The notes beneath the pieces were generated by a model, which was not told the DNA's origin, did no database searches, and saw only the letters and a program-made list of their open reading frames with translations. A program made the position numbers and the translations under genes. This document shows, one piece after another, positions 47,703 to 56,493 of a DNA stretch of 64,000 nt. This stretch comes from Bacteroidales bacterium UBA5197 (lineage in GTDB: Bacteria > Bacteroidota > Bacteroidia > Bacteroidales > Lentimicrobiaceae): assembly GCA_002412885.1 (NCBI GenBank), contig DHVX01000090.1, positions 255 through 64,254 on the forward strand, in the 5' to 3' direction. How positions within the stretch are numbered: position 1 is the stretch's first letter; each line of letters begins with the position of its first letter.

Positions 47703-49658
47703 TTATTTCTTGCTCACCTTGATGGTGGTATTTCCGTAAATCCCTGAAACCTGAATCAGATAGATCCCTGCAGGATAAGCATCCATAGGCAAAATGTTTT
47801 TTTCGTCCGTACTTTTTCCGGTAAAAATCAGGCTTCCGTTTGAATTGAAAATGCGGATTTCACTGTCTTTGGCACCTTCCAGTGTCAGGCTGTGAATCAC
47901 AGGATTCGGATAGGTTTTTAACCTGATTTTTTCGACTTGATCGATGCCAACATTTGAACTGACCGTTACAGTAAATGTGTCAGATACAGCTAATCCATTG
48001 GCTGTTGATGTGATTGTTATTACAGATGAGCCTGTCTGATTCAGTGCAAATGTCAGTGTAAGCTGCGAATCGGTAATGCTTGCCAGAACCAGACTGCTGT
48101 TGCTGTTGTCTGAAATTTCGTAGGTTGGATTTACTCCGGATGCTGCAAAATGGTTGTCCAGATTGATGTCGATTGGATCGGCATTTACGTTCACCACCAT
48201 ATCAGCCAATGGATTCGCGATAAATGGTCCCTGAACTTCCATTACAGTCAGGTTATCCATGCAGAAATAAGCCGGGGTATTCATCCCGTAATCACCCGAA
48301 TCGCTTGATTCAAGAATAAAGTTCAGTGATTTTACTTCGCCCAGACTGCTCAGGTCAACCCAACGCCAATCGTTCTGAATGTAGTCAAGGCCGTTATCTT
48401 CAAAACGAAAATCAGCAAGGTAATGCTCCACAATTTCTGTAAGTGAATTATCGGCGCGTACTCCCCACACTTTCAGCCTGAACCAATCAGGATCGTTGCC
48501 GGTTACACCACCGAATTTCTTATTAAACATTGTGCCATCACGCAAAGTGATATAAGCCATATGGCTGTTGGTTGCGTAAAATCCGCTGAAGCTTACTGCC
48601 TGTCCGTTGGCCACATTTATTATGCTGGGAATCGGATCGTAGGTTCCTGACATCCAGTCGGATGAAACATAAGATATTGCAAAATTCGTGGTATCTCCAT
48701 CCATTCCGCCTGATGTTGCTGCCACAAACTGATCGTTGGTATATTCGCCGGTCAGGCTTACCCTGTTTGAATATGAAAATCCTGACCATGAACCAAATCC
48801 GGCTTCATAAATAAAGTTTAATGGTCCCGATGAAAACATGCCATTTTCTTCGGGCAGGAAAAACGAATTGTGGGTCAGTGGAAGTTCAGTAAAATTCAGA
48901 ACAGTATTCGGCACATTGCAGTTGATTACGGCAACACCGTCAAGATCAAAACCTCCTGAATTAAAAGGAGTAGGGTAGGGGTCGTTGATGATATTTCCCT
49001 GGGAATCAATACTTGCGTATTCAGGGTTGATGCTGCCGACCACATCAATAATCCTTACAAACCGGATTGCATTTACATCAACCAGCGGATTGTATTCAAG
49101 ATCGCTCAGGTCGAATGGAGTTCCGAATCCCTGGCGGTATTTTCCGGCAAGGTTATGAATCTGGGTTGGATCAATCTCATCCCATGGACCAATCTGAGTC
49201 TCAGATTGTGTGAGTGAAACAGACGGAAACCGGCTGAAGTTGATTCCATCGGAGCTCACTTCAACAAAAGCAAGTTCAAGAAAAGTATCACCGAATGAAT
49301 TCTCATACACTGCAAAATCTGCTCCGGGTCCATCTACAATCAATCGATCGAAGGTAAGCGTTGCCATTCCTCCATCTCCAAGGCTGACTACTTCAGTTGA
49401 ATTGCCTTCAGCAACACCCAATGCGTTTGATGAATGCCCGAAAGTTGCTTTGTTTGAACCTGAACTATAAATGCTTGTATCGCTGATTTGAATATATCCG
49501 CGCACCAGCTCAATGCCACTTGCCCATGATTGAATGATAGCAGAATCTCTAGCGATGGCTGTTGATCCTGTCTGACCGGCTGCCGGTGGAAACTGACCCT
49601 GGGCAAATAGTGCCGGGAATGAGGTTAAAAGTAGAAACGTGAGTAGATTTTTGATCAT
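47703..49658 (-). CDS. Surface protein with DUF4465 domain and type A T9SS sorting domain, in the B12 operon
   Basis: 651 residues. Signal peptide ends near LFAQG. The N-terminal ~220 residues contain LVRGYIQISDTSIYSSGSNKATFG and FAVYENSFGD. The central DUF4465 domain (about 255-480) has FSGFYATNSHMAYITL, DWFRLKVWG and YFCMDNLTVMEVQ. An Ig-like segment precedes a type A sorting domain (KTYPNPVIHSLTLEG, AYPAGIYLIQVSG, TTIKVSKK). It lies 37 bp before the receptor gene and is under the cobalamin riboswitch. I infer a surface corrinoid-binding or capture role, delivered by the T9SS instead of by a lipid anchor. Confidence 0.83.
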   Translation of the reverse strand: MIKNLLTFLLLTSFPALFAQGQFPPAAGQTGSTAIARDSAIIQSWASGIELVRGYIQISDTSIYSSGSNKATFGHSSNALGVAEGNSTEVVSLGDGGMATLTFDRLIVDGPGADFAVYENSFGDTFLELAFVEVSSDGINFSRFPSVSLTQSETQIGPWDEIDPTQIHNLAGKYRQGFGTPFDLSDLEYNPLVDVNAIRFVRIIDVVGSINPEYASIDSQGNIINDPYPTPFNSGGFDLDGVAVINCNVPNTVLNFTELPLTHNSFFLPEENGMFSSGPLNFIYEAGFGSWSGFSYSNRVSLTGEYTNDQFVAATSGGMDGDTTNFAISYVSSDWMSGTYDPIPSIINVANGQAVSFSGFYATNSHMAYITLRDGTMFNKKFGGVTGNDPDWFRLKVWGVRADNSLTEIVEHYLADFRFEDNGLDYIQNDWRWVDLSSLGEVKSLNFILESSDSGDYGMNTPAYFCMDNLTVMEVQGPFIANPLADMVVNVNADPIDINLDNHFAASGVNPTYEISDNSNSSLVLASITDSQLTLTFALNQTGSSVITITSTANGLAVSDTFTVTVSSNVGIDQVEKIRLKTYPNPVIHSLTLEGAKDSEIRIFNSNGSLIFTGKSTDEKNILPMDAYPAGIYLIQVSGIYGNTTIKVSKK

Positions 49659-49713
49659 GATTCAATTGTTTTGGAGCTTCAGAAAATATTGATTGCAGGA
49701 AAAAATTTAAAAA

Positions 49714-50265
49714 TCAGGCGGTTTTCAGGATCGAAATTCTTGACTGTGCGAATGCATAGCCGTAAAATATTGCAAAAGAATAAATAAGGTCACCGGCAAG
49801 GGTGTTCCTGAAAAAGGGGATGGCTGCGGCATAACAGGCTGCAAATCCGGTTGCGTTCAGTGGGTAAAGTGTTCCTGAAACCCAGACACCGAAGTTTGAA
49901 ACCACAAAGAAAATTACTGAAGCTGCAAGGCTTGAAAACAACAGGTTTCTGGCCGAGAACTTCTGCAGTGCCTTTGATCCCAGCAAAACAATCAAAGCGA
50001 AAGCTGCATATGTAAAAAATGCACCTTCATAAAAGGGAACAAAACTTCCGAAGAAGGCAAAATTCAGGAAAATATCGCTTACCCATAATGCTGCCAGCGG
50101 TATAAGATAGGCTGCAAATCGGTTTCGGTAGTGTGCACCGCCGAACAAAGCCAGAGCTGCAATGGGTGAAAAGTTGAATGGGTGTGGCAAAAGCCGGCTT
50201 ATGGCAAGTGCAGAGATAATAATTGTGATAACAACAAATGGCAGGATGATTTTTTTGTTTTTCAT
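49714..50265 (-). CDS. Small membrane protein, DUF6580-like putative transporter subunit
   Basis: 183 residues from the ATG at 50265 (MKNKKIILPF). The upstream extension is rejected because it would overlap the region leading to the riboswitch. About five helices. The motif HPFNFSPIAALALFGGAHY at about residue 30, the adjacent LWVSD and the C-terminal FFRNTLAGDLIYSFAIFYGYA match DUF6580-type proteins as I recall them. They resemble the substrate-binding (S) subunits of ECF vitamin transporters. As the first gene behind a cobalamin riboswitch, it is probably involved in corrinoid or precursor transport across the inner membrane. Confidence 0.75.
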   Translation of the reverse strand: MKNKKIILPFVVITIIISALAISRLLPHPFNFSPIAALALFGGAHYRNRFAAYLIPLAALWVSDIFLNFAFFGSFVPFYEGAFFTYAAFALIVLLGSKALQKFSARNLLFSSLAASVIFFVVSNFGVWVSGTLYPLNATGFAACYAAAIPFFRNTLAGDLIYSFAIFYGYAFAQSRISILKTA

Positions 50266-50408
50266 GATTGCTGCGTTTTTTTGATGAATAAATGCGCGGA
50301 TTCTGCAGCAAAAGTGAAAAACCTGATAAACAAAAGGCCGTGAAAAAGGGAAACAGGCCAGGCTTTCCGATTTGCAGTTCATTCACCGTAAACTACAAAA
50401 TCCACAAG

Positions 50409-50570
50409 GCATTGGCAGGTCTTCTGACTCACTCAGTTTGTTTTCAACGCCTTCCCGTTCGTTTTGGGATGAACAGTGGCATTTTGTTGAAACCTTTAAA
50501 GAGCTTACAGCAGCGGGAACTGTTGCCGGATTGCACGGCATTCCCTATTATCCGTTTCCGGAACCATTGC
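50409..50570 (-). ncRNA. Cobalamin riboswitch
   Basis: On the minus strand the conserved blocks appear in order: GGGAATGCCGTGCAATCCGG, ACAGTTCCCGCTGCTGTAA (the B12 box core is GCCACTG further on), GGGAAGGCG, then GAGTCAGAAGACCTGCC. The ends GCAATGG (50570-50564) and CCAATGC (50415-50409) form stem P1 with one mismatch. This is the class RF00174 layout. It lies 143 nt before the first gene of the B12 operon. Binding of adenosyl- or other cobalamin should lower expression. Confidence 0.95.
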
Positions 50571-50574
50571 TCTG

Positions 50575-50607
50575 CAAAAGTACTAAGATAAAAAGGAGGA
50601 ATGCAAA
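50575..50607 (-). promoter_or_regulatory. Promoter of the B12 operon
   Basis: On the minus strand TTTG (50607-50604), a 21-bp spacer and TACTTTTG (50582-50575) fit the consensus. Transcription would start near 50568, exactly at the riboswitch's 5' end. Confidence 0.65.
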
Positions 50608-50644
50608 AAAAATGTGTTAAGTTTTTCAACTTACTTTTCAACAA

Positions 50645-50820
50645 TGAGGATTTCGGATTGCGGATTTCGGATTTCTGATTTCGGAGTTAGGATTCAGTGG
50701 GCCAGAATCTGCAACATTGAAGCTAGCTCAACCTTAACCTCAACCTCAACCTCAACAATTTACTCTTACACCCTCAATCCGAAATCCGACATTAGAAATC
50801 CGACATCCTTAACCTCAACC
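50645..50820. repeat. Low-complexity repeats GGATTTCGG and AACCTC
   Basis: Bases about 50645-50690 are runs of GGATTTCGG/GGATTTC. Bases about 50728-50760 are repeats of AACCTC. Bases 50772-50810 carry the complementary form AATCCGAAATCCGACA, giving an inverted pair. The stretch lies between the YitT gene's 3' end and the B12 operon's promoter. Confidence 0.75.
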
Positions 50821-51714
50821 TTACTCTTCCAGCTTATCCCTCAGCGATTTAAACCCCTTCCCAAGTATCTCGTTGGCATCCATAACAGTCAGAAAGGCTT
50901 TCGGATCCACCTGATTGATAAATTCCTCAAGCATGGCCAGCTCCCTTCGATTTACTACAGTAAAAATTACCTTTTTCTGATTGCCGTTATACATTCCTTC
51001 GGCGTTCAGATAGGTTCCTCCGCGATGCAGGTCATTGATGATTTTATCCCGGATAGCCTGATGCTGATCTGAGACTATAAATATTGTCTTCTCATACGAT
51101 ACACCCTGAAGCACTGCGTCGATTACCTTTCCCATTACAAAAATGGTGATCCATGAATATAAAGGTATATGCCAGTCGCCAAAAGCTACAAAACCTACAA
51201 GTACTATAACCGAATCTACAGCCATCATCATAAGCCCAAGAGACAGACGGGTGTATCTTGAAATAATCATTGCAATTACATCTGATCCTCCCGAAGTAGC
51301 TTTAGATTTAAAGATGAGCCCGACACCGACACCGATTATTGCGCCACCAAAGATGGATGAAAGCAACGGATCTCCATCGACCAGCGGCTTGAACTCTGAA
51401 AAATAGGAAAGTACATCCACAAAAACCGAAGTGAGTACAAATCCAACAACAGTTTTGGCACCAAACCTCGGGCCGAGAACTCTGGTTCCGATTATGGTCA
51501 GCGGTATGTTGAATGCCAGTGCAGTTAAGCCAACCGGAAGCCCGAAAGTGTGATGAAGTACAATGGATATTCCATAAATCCCACCCGGTACTATTTTATA
51601 AGGTGTAATAAAATAGACATATCCCAGCGATACCAGCAAAGTACCGGCAACGATCAGCCCATACGATATGAACCACTTTCGGGTAAATAACTTATCTTTC
51701 TGAAGAAACGCCAT
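50821..51714 (-). CDS. YitT family membrane protein (DUF161 + DUF2179), second of a tandem pair
   Basis: 297 residues. Five to six membrane segments lie in the first ~200 residues (LIVAGTLLVSLGYVYFITPYKIVPGGIYGI; a glycine-rich IFGGAIIGVGVGLIFKSKATSGGSDVIA). A cytoplasmic DUF2179 domain follows (FIVSDQHQAIRDKIINDLHRGGTYL, IFTVVNRRELAMLEEFI, DPKAFLTVMDANEILG). Transport roles have been proposed for the family, but substrates are not established. It lies 49 bp after a close paralogue and is probably co-transcribed. Confidence 0.88.
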   Translation of the reverse strand: MAFLQKDKLFTRKWFISYGLIVAGTLLVSLGYVYFITPYKIVPGGIYGISIVLHHTFGLPVGLTALAFNIPLTIIGTRVLGPRFGAKTVVGFVLTSVFVDVLSYFSEFKPLVDGDPLLSSIFGGAIIGVGVGLIFKSKATSGGSDVIAMIISRYTRLSLGLMMMAVDSVIVLVGFVAFGDWHIPLYSWITIFVMGKVIDAVLQGVSYEKTIFIVSDQHQAIRDKIINDLHRGGTYLNAEGMYNGNQKKVIFTVVNRRELAMLEEFINQVDPKAFLTVMDANEILGKGFKSLRDKLEE

Positions 51715-51763
51715 TTTCTAAAAAAGTTAGGAGTCGGTTGTAACCAGTTTGCGTGATCTGGTT

Positions 51764-52690
51764 TTATTCTGAAACCTTATCGCGCAGTGATTTGAAGCCT
51801 TCACCCAGAATCTCGTTCGCATCAACCACAGTAACAAATGCTTTGGGGTCAATTTCGTGAATATATTCTTCCAGAATGGCCAGCTCGCGGCGATTCAGCA
51901 CTGTAAAGATTATTGTTTTGTCGGAATTATTAAACATTCCCTTGCCGGGAATAAAGGTACCTCCACGGTTCAGGTCATTGATGATTTTGTCGCGGATCAA
52001 CTCAAATTCCTTGGAAACAATAAATAAGGTTTTGTCATAACTCACGCCCTGCATGGTTATATCGATAACTTTTCCGGTTATAAATATGACAATCCAGGAG
52101 TAAAGAGGAATTTTCCAGTCCTGAAACACGGCAAGTCCGAATAAAACGATAACTGAGTCAACGTAAATCATCAATTGCCCCAGAGGAAGCCTTGTGTATT
52201 TTGCAATGATCATGGCTACAATATCAGAACCACCTGAAGTTGCCTTCGATTTAAAAATCAACCCCAGTCCGAAGCCTATCAACACGCCGCCAAAAACACA
52301 AGCCATCAGTATATCTCCTGCCAAGCCAAGTGGATCATTTTCGCCAACAACCATGGTTAACAAATCCATAAAAACAGAGGTAAGGACAAACCCAACTATG
52401 GTTTTAATGCCAAATCTGGGGCCTAAAATTTTAATTCCGATAATGGTAAGCGGCACATTCAGCACCAATCCAAATAATCCGATAGGAATACCTGTAGGCC
52501 AGAACGAAAACATCCCCGCGGTGAGATGATGCACAACGATGCCGATACCATAAACGCCGCCCGGAACAATGTTGTAAGGATTTATAAAGAATACAAAACC
52601 AGCCGCAAGAATAAACGAACCGATTACAATTAAGGTGTAAGCAATGAACCATTTCTTCGAGAAAACCTTCTCATTCTGAACAAAAGCCAT
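51764..52690 (-). CDS. YitT family membrane protein (DUF161 + DUF2179), first of a tandem pair
   Basis: 308 residues, colinear with the paralogue at 50821-51714 and sharing long blocks such as GLIFKSKATSGGSD and FTVLNRRELAILEE. It has an insert of about 12 residues (HLTAGMFSFWPTG) in an early loop. The layout is membrane part followed by a DUF2179 regulatory domain. The two genes arose by tandem duplication and may form a hetero-oligomer or have split substrates. A promoter-like element is found just upstream. Confidence 0.88.
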   Translation of the reverse strand: MAFVQNEKVFSKKWFIAYTLIVIGSFILAAGFVFFINPYNIVPGGVYGIGIVVHHLTAGMFSFWPTGIPIGLFGLVLNVPLTIIGIKILGPRFGIKTIVGFVLTSVFMDLLTMVVGENDPLGLAGDILMACVFGGVLIGFGLGLIFKSKATSGGSDIVAMIIAKYTRLPLGQLMIYVDSVIVLFGLAVFQDWKIPLYSWIVIFITGKVIDITMQGVSYDKTLFIVSKEFELIRDKIINDLNRGGTFIPGKGMFNNSDKTIIFTVLNRRELAILEEYIHEIDPKAFVTVVDANEILGEGFKSLRDKVSE

Positions 52691-53058
52691 GTTAAGTTAT
52701 TGTTTATTAGTAAAATACGTTTCTTAATTTAATTTTGCAAAGCTAAAGCGTTTTTTGCCAGAATATCAAGGAACCTTGAGTAATTTTAATATTTGTAAGG
52801 CATTTTTTTGCGTCCTGATTTTGATTTTTTTTATCAAGCAATAAAATTATGAAGGAATGTATTACTTTTGTGGAATTGAATGATCATATAAGGATGTTCG
52901 GTTATAATAATTTACATCTTTTGTTGTTATTATTATCCTCCTTGCTTTTAACTTAAGTCAAGGATTGATGTTAATAGTTTTTAACCGGCTCAAATGACCG
53001 TAATTATTATTGCATCAGGTTGAATGTTGTGTTCAGGAAGTGACAATCGCTCAGTTAA
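52691..53058. other. Intergenic stretch between the YitT pair and the T9SS operon
   Basis: AT-rich, divergent promoter region. It holds a minus-strand promoter-like site (52738-52769). TAnnTTTG-type boxes on the plus strand at 52730-52737 and 52863-52870 lack well-spaced -33 partners. No gene is seen. Confidence 0.5.
52738..52769 (-). promoter_or_regulatory. Putative promoter of the yitT pair
   Basis: On the minus strand TTG (52769-52767), a 21-bp spacer and TAGCTTTG (52745-52738) are close to consensus. The leader would be about 40 nt. Confidence 0.5.
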
Positions 53059-54051
53059 ATGAATTCGAAATTGCATATCAGCATGATAAGTTCTGTTAAT
53101 AACCGCAAGCTGATTTCAGTCAGGTTACTTGCTATTTTTATTCTTGCAATTTCGGTCAATACCGGTTTTGCGCAGCAGGAACCTCAGTTTACGCTCAATA
53201 TGTTTAATCATATGGCCGTGAATCCGGGATATGCCGGCTTACGCGATGCAATAACTGTTACCGGAATCATGCGCCAGCAATGGATTGGCATTGAAGATGC
53301 TGATGGGACTAAGGTATCTCCCGAAAGTTTTGTTATTTCTGGTGATTCGCCGATCAGACTGCTCAGGGGCGGGGTTTCTGCTACCGTAATGCAGGACAAA
53401 ATCGGATACTTTAAGGATATTTACGTTCGTTTGGGATACGCTTACCACCGACCACTAGGCGACGGGAAATTGGGAATCGGCTTTAATGTTGGTTTCCTGA
53501 ATAAGTCTCTTGATTACGGGAAATTAAAACCTGTTGACGATGATCCGATAATTAAAGGAGGAACCGAAAGTACAATGTTTACTGATATTGCATTCGGAGC
53601 TTTCTATATTCAGCCCGGCGGTTTATACATGGGCCTTTCTACAACACAATTGCTCGAAGGTTCGAGACAGTTGGGCTCAGGAGGTTCAGAATATAAACTT
53701 CGCCGTCATTATTACGCAACTGCCGGTTATCAGATTTCATGGATCAGAAATCCCGCTTATGTTCTTATTCCCGGAGTTTTTGTGAAATATGATGGCACCA
53801 CCGCTCAAATTGATTTGAATGCCCGATTGCAGTACAATGAGAAATTCTGGGGAGGGCTTACCTACCGCTTTCAGGAAACTGCAGCCGTTATGATTGGTAT
53901 GAGTGTCAAGGATTTGAGTTTCGGATATGCCTACGATATTCCGCTTTCGCGGATAGGAGGAGCAGGAAGTCATGAGATCATGGTTCGCTACAGTTTTAAG
54001 CTTGAATTGGAGAAAACCAGAAAAAGTTTCAGGAATACACGATTCCTTTAA
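53059..54051 (+). CDS. porP: PorP/SprF family T9SS protein of the core operon
   Basis: 330 residues; start at 53059 or 53083 (MISSVNN). Signal peptide ends at TGFAQQ. The family motif is EPQFTLNMFNHMAVNPGYAGLRDAITVTGIMRQQWIG. The C-terminal strands are LSFGYAYDIPLSRIGGAGSHEIMVRYSF. It is the first gene before gldK-gldL-gldM-gldN, the same order as porP-porK-porL-porM-porN in Porphyromonas gingivalis, so porP is a reasonable name. It is only distantly similar to the copy at 1506. Confidence 0.88.
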   Translation: MNSKLHISMISSVNNRKLISVRLLAIFILAISVNTGFAQQEPQFTLNMFNHMAVNPGYAGLRDAITVTGIMRQQWIGIEDADGTKVSPESFVISGDSPIRLLRGGVSATVMQDKIGYFKDIYVRLGYAYHRPLGDGKLGIGFNVGFLNKSLDYGKLKPVDDDPIIKGGTESTMFTDIAFGAFYIQPGGLYMGLSTTQLLEGSRQLGSGGSEYKLRRHYYATAGYQISWIRNPAYVLIPGVFVKYDGTTAQIDLNARLQYNEKFWGGLTYRFQETAAVMIGMSVKDLSFGYAYDIPLSRIGGAGSHEIMVRYSFKLELEKTRKSFRNTRFL

Positions 54052-54060
54052 CACAAAAAG

Positions 54061-54090
54061 TTGGATTGAATAATTATATTGCTATTTTTG
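54061..54090 (+). promoter_or_regulatory. Internal promoter before gldK
   Basis: TTG (54061-54063), a 19-bp spacer and TATTTTTG (54083-54090) fit the phylum pattern. gldK-N could therefore be expressed independently of porP. Confidence 0.6.
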
Positions 54091-54164
54091 TCGGTCTAAA
54101 ATACGGGGTCAGGGATAATAATTGAAGACTTAACCCGTTATTTGCATTAAAATCAGGAACAAAC

Positions 54165-55520
54165 ATGAAAAAACTCTTCAACTACATCATTGCTGCCTTA
54201 ATCCTGAGTAGCTGTGGAAATTCAGGAAACGGTGAACTCGTTGGTGTATCTAAGCGTGAGAAATTTTATCAGCCCGATCCTTTTGGAATGGCTTATATTC
54301 CGATGGGTAGTTTCACCATGGGTGTCGGTGATCAGGATGTGCCATATGCACACATAAATGATCCCAGAACGGTATCAGTAAGTGCATTCTATATGGATGA
54401 AACTGAAATTACCAATAATGAATACCGGCAGTTTGTTTTCTGGGTAAGAGATTCAATTGCCCGTCAGAAACTTGGTGAGATTAATCCCGAGACTTATCTG
54501 ATTGAAGAAAACAAAAAAACCAAGGAAGCTTATGATCCTCCTTTCCTGAACTGGAAAGCAGATATTAAGTGGAACGGTGAAGAAGAACGCGACGCATTGG
54601 AGGATATGTTCCTGCCTGAGCATGAGCGTTATTTCCGTCGCAAAGAGATCGACACACGTAAGCTTTTTTATGAGTATTACTGGGTAGATTTCAAAGCTGC
54701 AGCCGGAAAAGACTTTTCTTCCGGAGATCCTGTAAATGCAGGTCTTGCCAACCGTCCTCAGGGTTTGAAAGACCGTTCGCTTTATGTGCGCAAAGAAATA
54801 ATAAATGTATATCCTGATACACTCGCATGGATTCATGATTATGCATATTCATACAACGACCCTATGACCGAGCGTTATTTCTGGCACCCGGCTTACGATA
54901 ATTATCCTGTGGTTGGTGTAAACTGGAAACAGGCAAAAGCTTTCAGCATCTGGCGTACTGAGTTACTACGCGCATACCTCAACAGCAAAGGCAATGCAGT
55001 AGTGAATGAGTTCAGACTTCCCACCGAAGCTGAATGGGAATGGGCAGCACGCGGAGGAAACTCCTTTAGCCCATATCCATGGGGAGGCCCATACACACGT
55101 AACGAAAAAGGATGTTTCCTTGCGAACTTCAAGCCTTTGCGTGGCAATTATGTTGACGATGGTGGACTTACACCAGTTATTGTTGCTCACTATCCTGCCA
55201 ACGATTTCGGACTTTACGATATGGCTGGTAACGTTGCTGAGTGGACCAATGATGCTTACGACGAAAGTGCATATCACTTCACATGGGACATGAATCCGGC
55301 TTACAGCTACAATGCAAAGGACAGCGATCCTCCGGCATTGAAAAGGAAAGTTGTGCGTGGAGGTTCATGGAAGGATATATCTTATTATCTTCAGGTTAAC
55401 TCACGAGCTTATGAATTTCAGGATACTGCGAAATCTTACATCGGATTCCGTTGTGTTCAGAATTACATGGGCCGCCAGAAGGATGATAATCCTGCACGTG
55501 CTTCAAAAATTTACAATTAA
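54165..55520 (+). CDS. gldK: GldK/PorK T9SS ring lipoprotein
   Basis: 451 residues. Lipoprotein signal with Cys at about residue 18 (ILSSCGNSG). The body is an FGE/sulfatase-modifying-factor-like domain with GMAYIPMGSFTMGVGDQD, MDETEITNNEYRQFV, RLPTEAEWEWAARGG, GLYDMAGNVAEWTNDAY and VVRGGSWKD. GldK/PorK joins GldN/PorN in the large periplasmic ring under the outer membrane. Its position after porP and before gldL confirms the assignment. The ring anchors the secretion machinery. Confidence 0.95.
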   Translation: MKKLFNYIIAALILSSCGNSGNGELVGVSKREKFYQPDPFGMAYIPMGSFTMGVGDQDVPYAHINDPRTVSVSAFYMDETEITNNEYRQFVFWVRDSIARQKLGEINPETYLIEENKKTKEAYDPPFLNWKADIKWNGEEERDALEDMFLPEHERYFRRKEIDTRKLFYEYYWVDFKAAAGKDFSSGDPVNAGLANRPQGLKDRSLYVRKEIINVYPDTLAWIHDYAYSYNDPMTERYFWHPAYDNYPVVGVNWKQAKAFSIWRTELLRAYLNSKGNAVVNEFRLPTEAEWEWAARGGNSFSPYPWGGPYTRNEKGCFLANFKPLRGNYVDDGGLTPVIVAHYPANDFGLYDMAGNVAEWTNDAYDESAYHFTWDMNPAYSYNAKDSDPPALKRKVVRGGSWKDISYYLQVNSRAYEFQDTAKSYIGFRCVQNYMGRQKDDNPARASKIYN

Positions 55521-55596
55521 GAAGTATTACTTTTTCAGGGAAAAACGATCAAACTTAAATATTAACCAAATCTAAAACAATTAACACTCAACGATC

Positions 55597-56445
55597 ATGG
55601 GATTGAATAATTTAGTCAGAGGAAAGGGATTCAGAAACTTCATGTCAAAGCTCTATGGAATCGGAGCAGCTGTGGTTATTCTAGGAGCACTCTTTAAAAT
55701 CAACCACTACCCCTTCGCCAACGAAATGCTTATTGTTGGTTTAGGTACCGAAGCACTTATTTTCTTTTTCTCGGCTTTTGAACCTCCTCACGTAGAACCT
55801 GACTGGAGTCTTGTTTATCCTGAACTCGCCGGAATGTATCATGGTGGAGCTGAAATCACTAAAGGTGGAAAAACTCCTACCCAGGAATTAGACAACATGC
55901 TTGAAAAGGCCAAAATTGGGCCTGAGTTAATACAAAGTTTAGGTAATGGCTTGAGAAGCCTCAGCGAGAACGCCAGCAAAATGTCTGACTTATCAAGTGC
56001 CGCTGTTGCTACCAACGATTACACCCGTAATCTCGGCAATGCAGCAAAATCAGTCAATGAGCTTTCGCTTAACGTAGCCAAAGCAAACGAATCAACAAGT
56101 CAACTTACTTCTGCCTATCAGCTAACGGCTCAATCTCTTGCCAAATCTGTTGAGAAATTTGACTTCTCAGGACTTGACAATAGGACTTACAGTGAGCAAT
56201 TACAGAAAATCGGTAACAATCTCTCTGCCCTCAATGCTGTTTATGAACTTCAGTTGAAAAATTCAAATGCTCATCTTGAAGACACAAGTAAACTGCATAC
56301 AAGTATTAACCAATATCTTTCAACCCTTACCGGGTCAAGTGAGGATATGGGTAAATACAGGTTGGAACTTGATGCACTTACCAAAAAAGTTGCAGCGCTT
56401 AACAACGTTTACGGAAACATGCTTGCAGCAATGAACGTAAAATAA
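55597..56445 (+). CDS. gldL: GldL/PorL T9SS motor protein
   Basis: 282 residues. Two helices near the N terminus (LYGIGAAVVILGALFKINHYPFA and MLIVGLGTEALIFFFSAFEPP) are followed by a long cytoplasmic coiled-coil region (about 85-280). GldL forms the inner-membrane stator-like motor with GldM and uses the proton gradient. The conserved charged residue in the second helix (GTEALIF) is present. The gene lies 76 bp after gldK and 48 bp before gldM. Confidence 0.95.
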   Translation: MGLNNLVRGKGFRNFMSKLYGIGAAVVILGALFKINHYPFANEMLIVGLGTEALIFFFSAFEPPHVEPDWSLVYPELAGMYHGGAEITKGGKTPTQELDNMLEKAKIGPELIQSLGNGLRSLSENASKMSDLSSAAVATNDYTRNLGNAAKSVNELSLNVAKANESTSQLTSAYQLTAQSLAKSVEKFDFSGLDNRTYSEQLQKIGNNLSALNAVYELQLKNSNAHLEDTSKLHTSINQYLSTLTGSSEDMGKYRLELDALTKKVAALNNVYGNMLAAMNVK

Positions 56446-56493
56446 GGCATAAACACTTTAACTGATTTTCTAACACTACATTAAAAAAATAAT

